Below, piece after piece: positions 21,049 through 21,485 of a DNA stretch of 21,485 bases. Origin of the DNA: Collodictyon triciliatum (lineage: Eukaryota; CRuMs). The stretch is from NCBI GenBank assembly GCA_043381765.1, contig JBHJMP010000527.1, positions 1-21,485 on the forward strand, given 5' to 3'. A program made the position numbers and the translations under genes. The notes under the pieces are model-generated. The model was not told the origin of the DNA. It did not search any database and saw only the letters and a list, made by a program, of their open reading frames with translations. How positions within the stretch are numbered: the stretch's first letter is position 1; each line of letters opens with the position of its first letter.

Positions 21049-21485
<437 letters not shown>

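Overview
The window is nuclear DNA from an intron-rich, probably unicellular eukaryote. It shows multi-exon genes with GT-AG introns (mostly about 60-500 nt), AATAAA-type poly(A) signals, dense simple-sequence repeats, two runs of N (assembly gaps) and decayed LINE-type retroelement ends. The species is not identifiable from what I can see. Two of the proteins resemble families often found in ciliated or flagellated lineages, so a flagellate is a reasonable guess and no more.

Layout. 1-354 (+) and 1841-2300 (-) hold two inverted, diverged, frameshifted copies of the C-terminal end of a LINE-type reverse transcriptase polyprotein; the first is followed by a short A tract. 2862-7190 (+) is a roughly 13-exon gene for a protein of about 620 residues: an N-terminal Rossmann or glutamine-amidotransferase-like domain, then a long disordered tail. 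7848-8856 (-) is a 3-exon gene for a basic, Ser/Pro-rich, probably nuclear protein with a PCNA-binding (PIP-box)-like motif near its C terminus. 8883-10279 (-) is a 2-exon gene for a BtpA/SgcQ-family TIM-barrel protein with an extra N-terminal membrane anchor. Its stop lies only 26 bp before the start codon of the PIP-box gene.

11263-20096 (+) is the centrepiece: about 30 exons encoding a STAND-class NTPase (Walker A, Walker B and sensor motifs, then a helical region) followed by a long run of tetratricopeptide repeats and a C-terminal CaaX box. Eleven consecutive TPR exons are 123-129 nt long and all have phase-2 boundaries, so one exon equals one repeat. One intron, inside the Walker A glycine codon, appears to be GC-AG. 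Two assembly gaps fall in the gene; the second probably hides at least one exon. The architecture is closest to nephrocystin-3-type proteins.

20310-20794 (-) is a 2-exon gene for a 107-residue single-pass membrane protein, divergent from a partial gene at 21049 (+) that begins with a mitochondrial-presequence-like N terminus and runs into a (TTA)n repeat at the window end.

Gene models were assembled by hand from reading frames, splice consensus and phase continuity. The phases close exactly across every intron listed for the STAND gene up to the second gap, which is the main reason to trust that model. No database search was possible, so family names rest on motif recognition.
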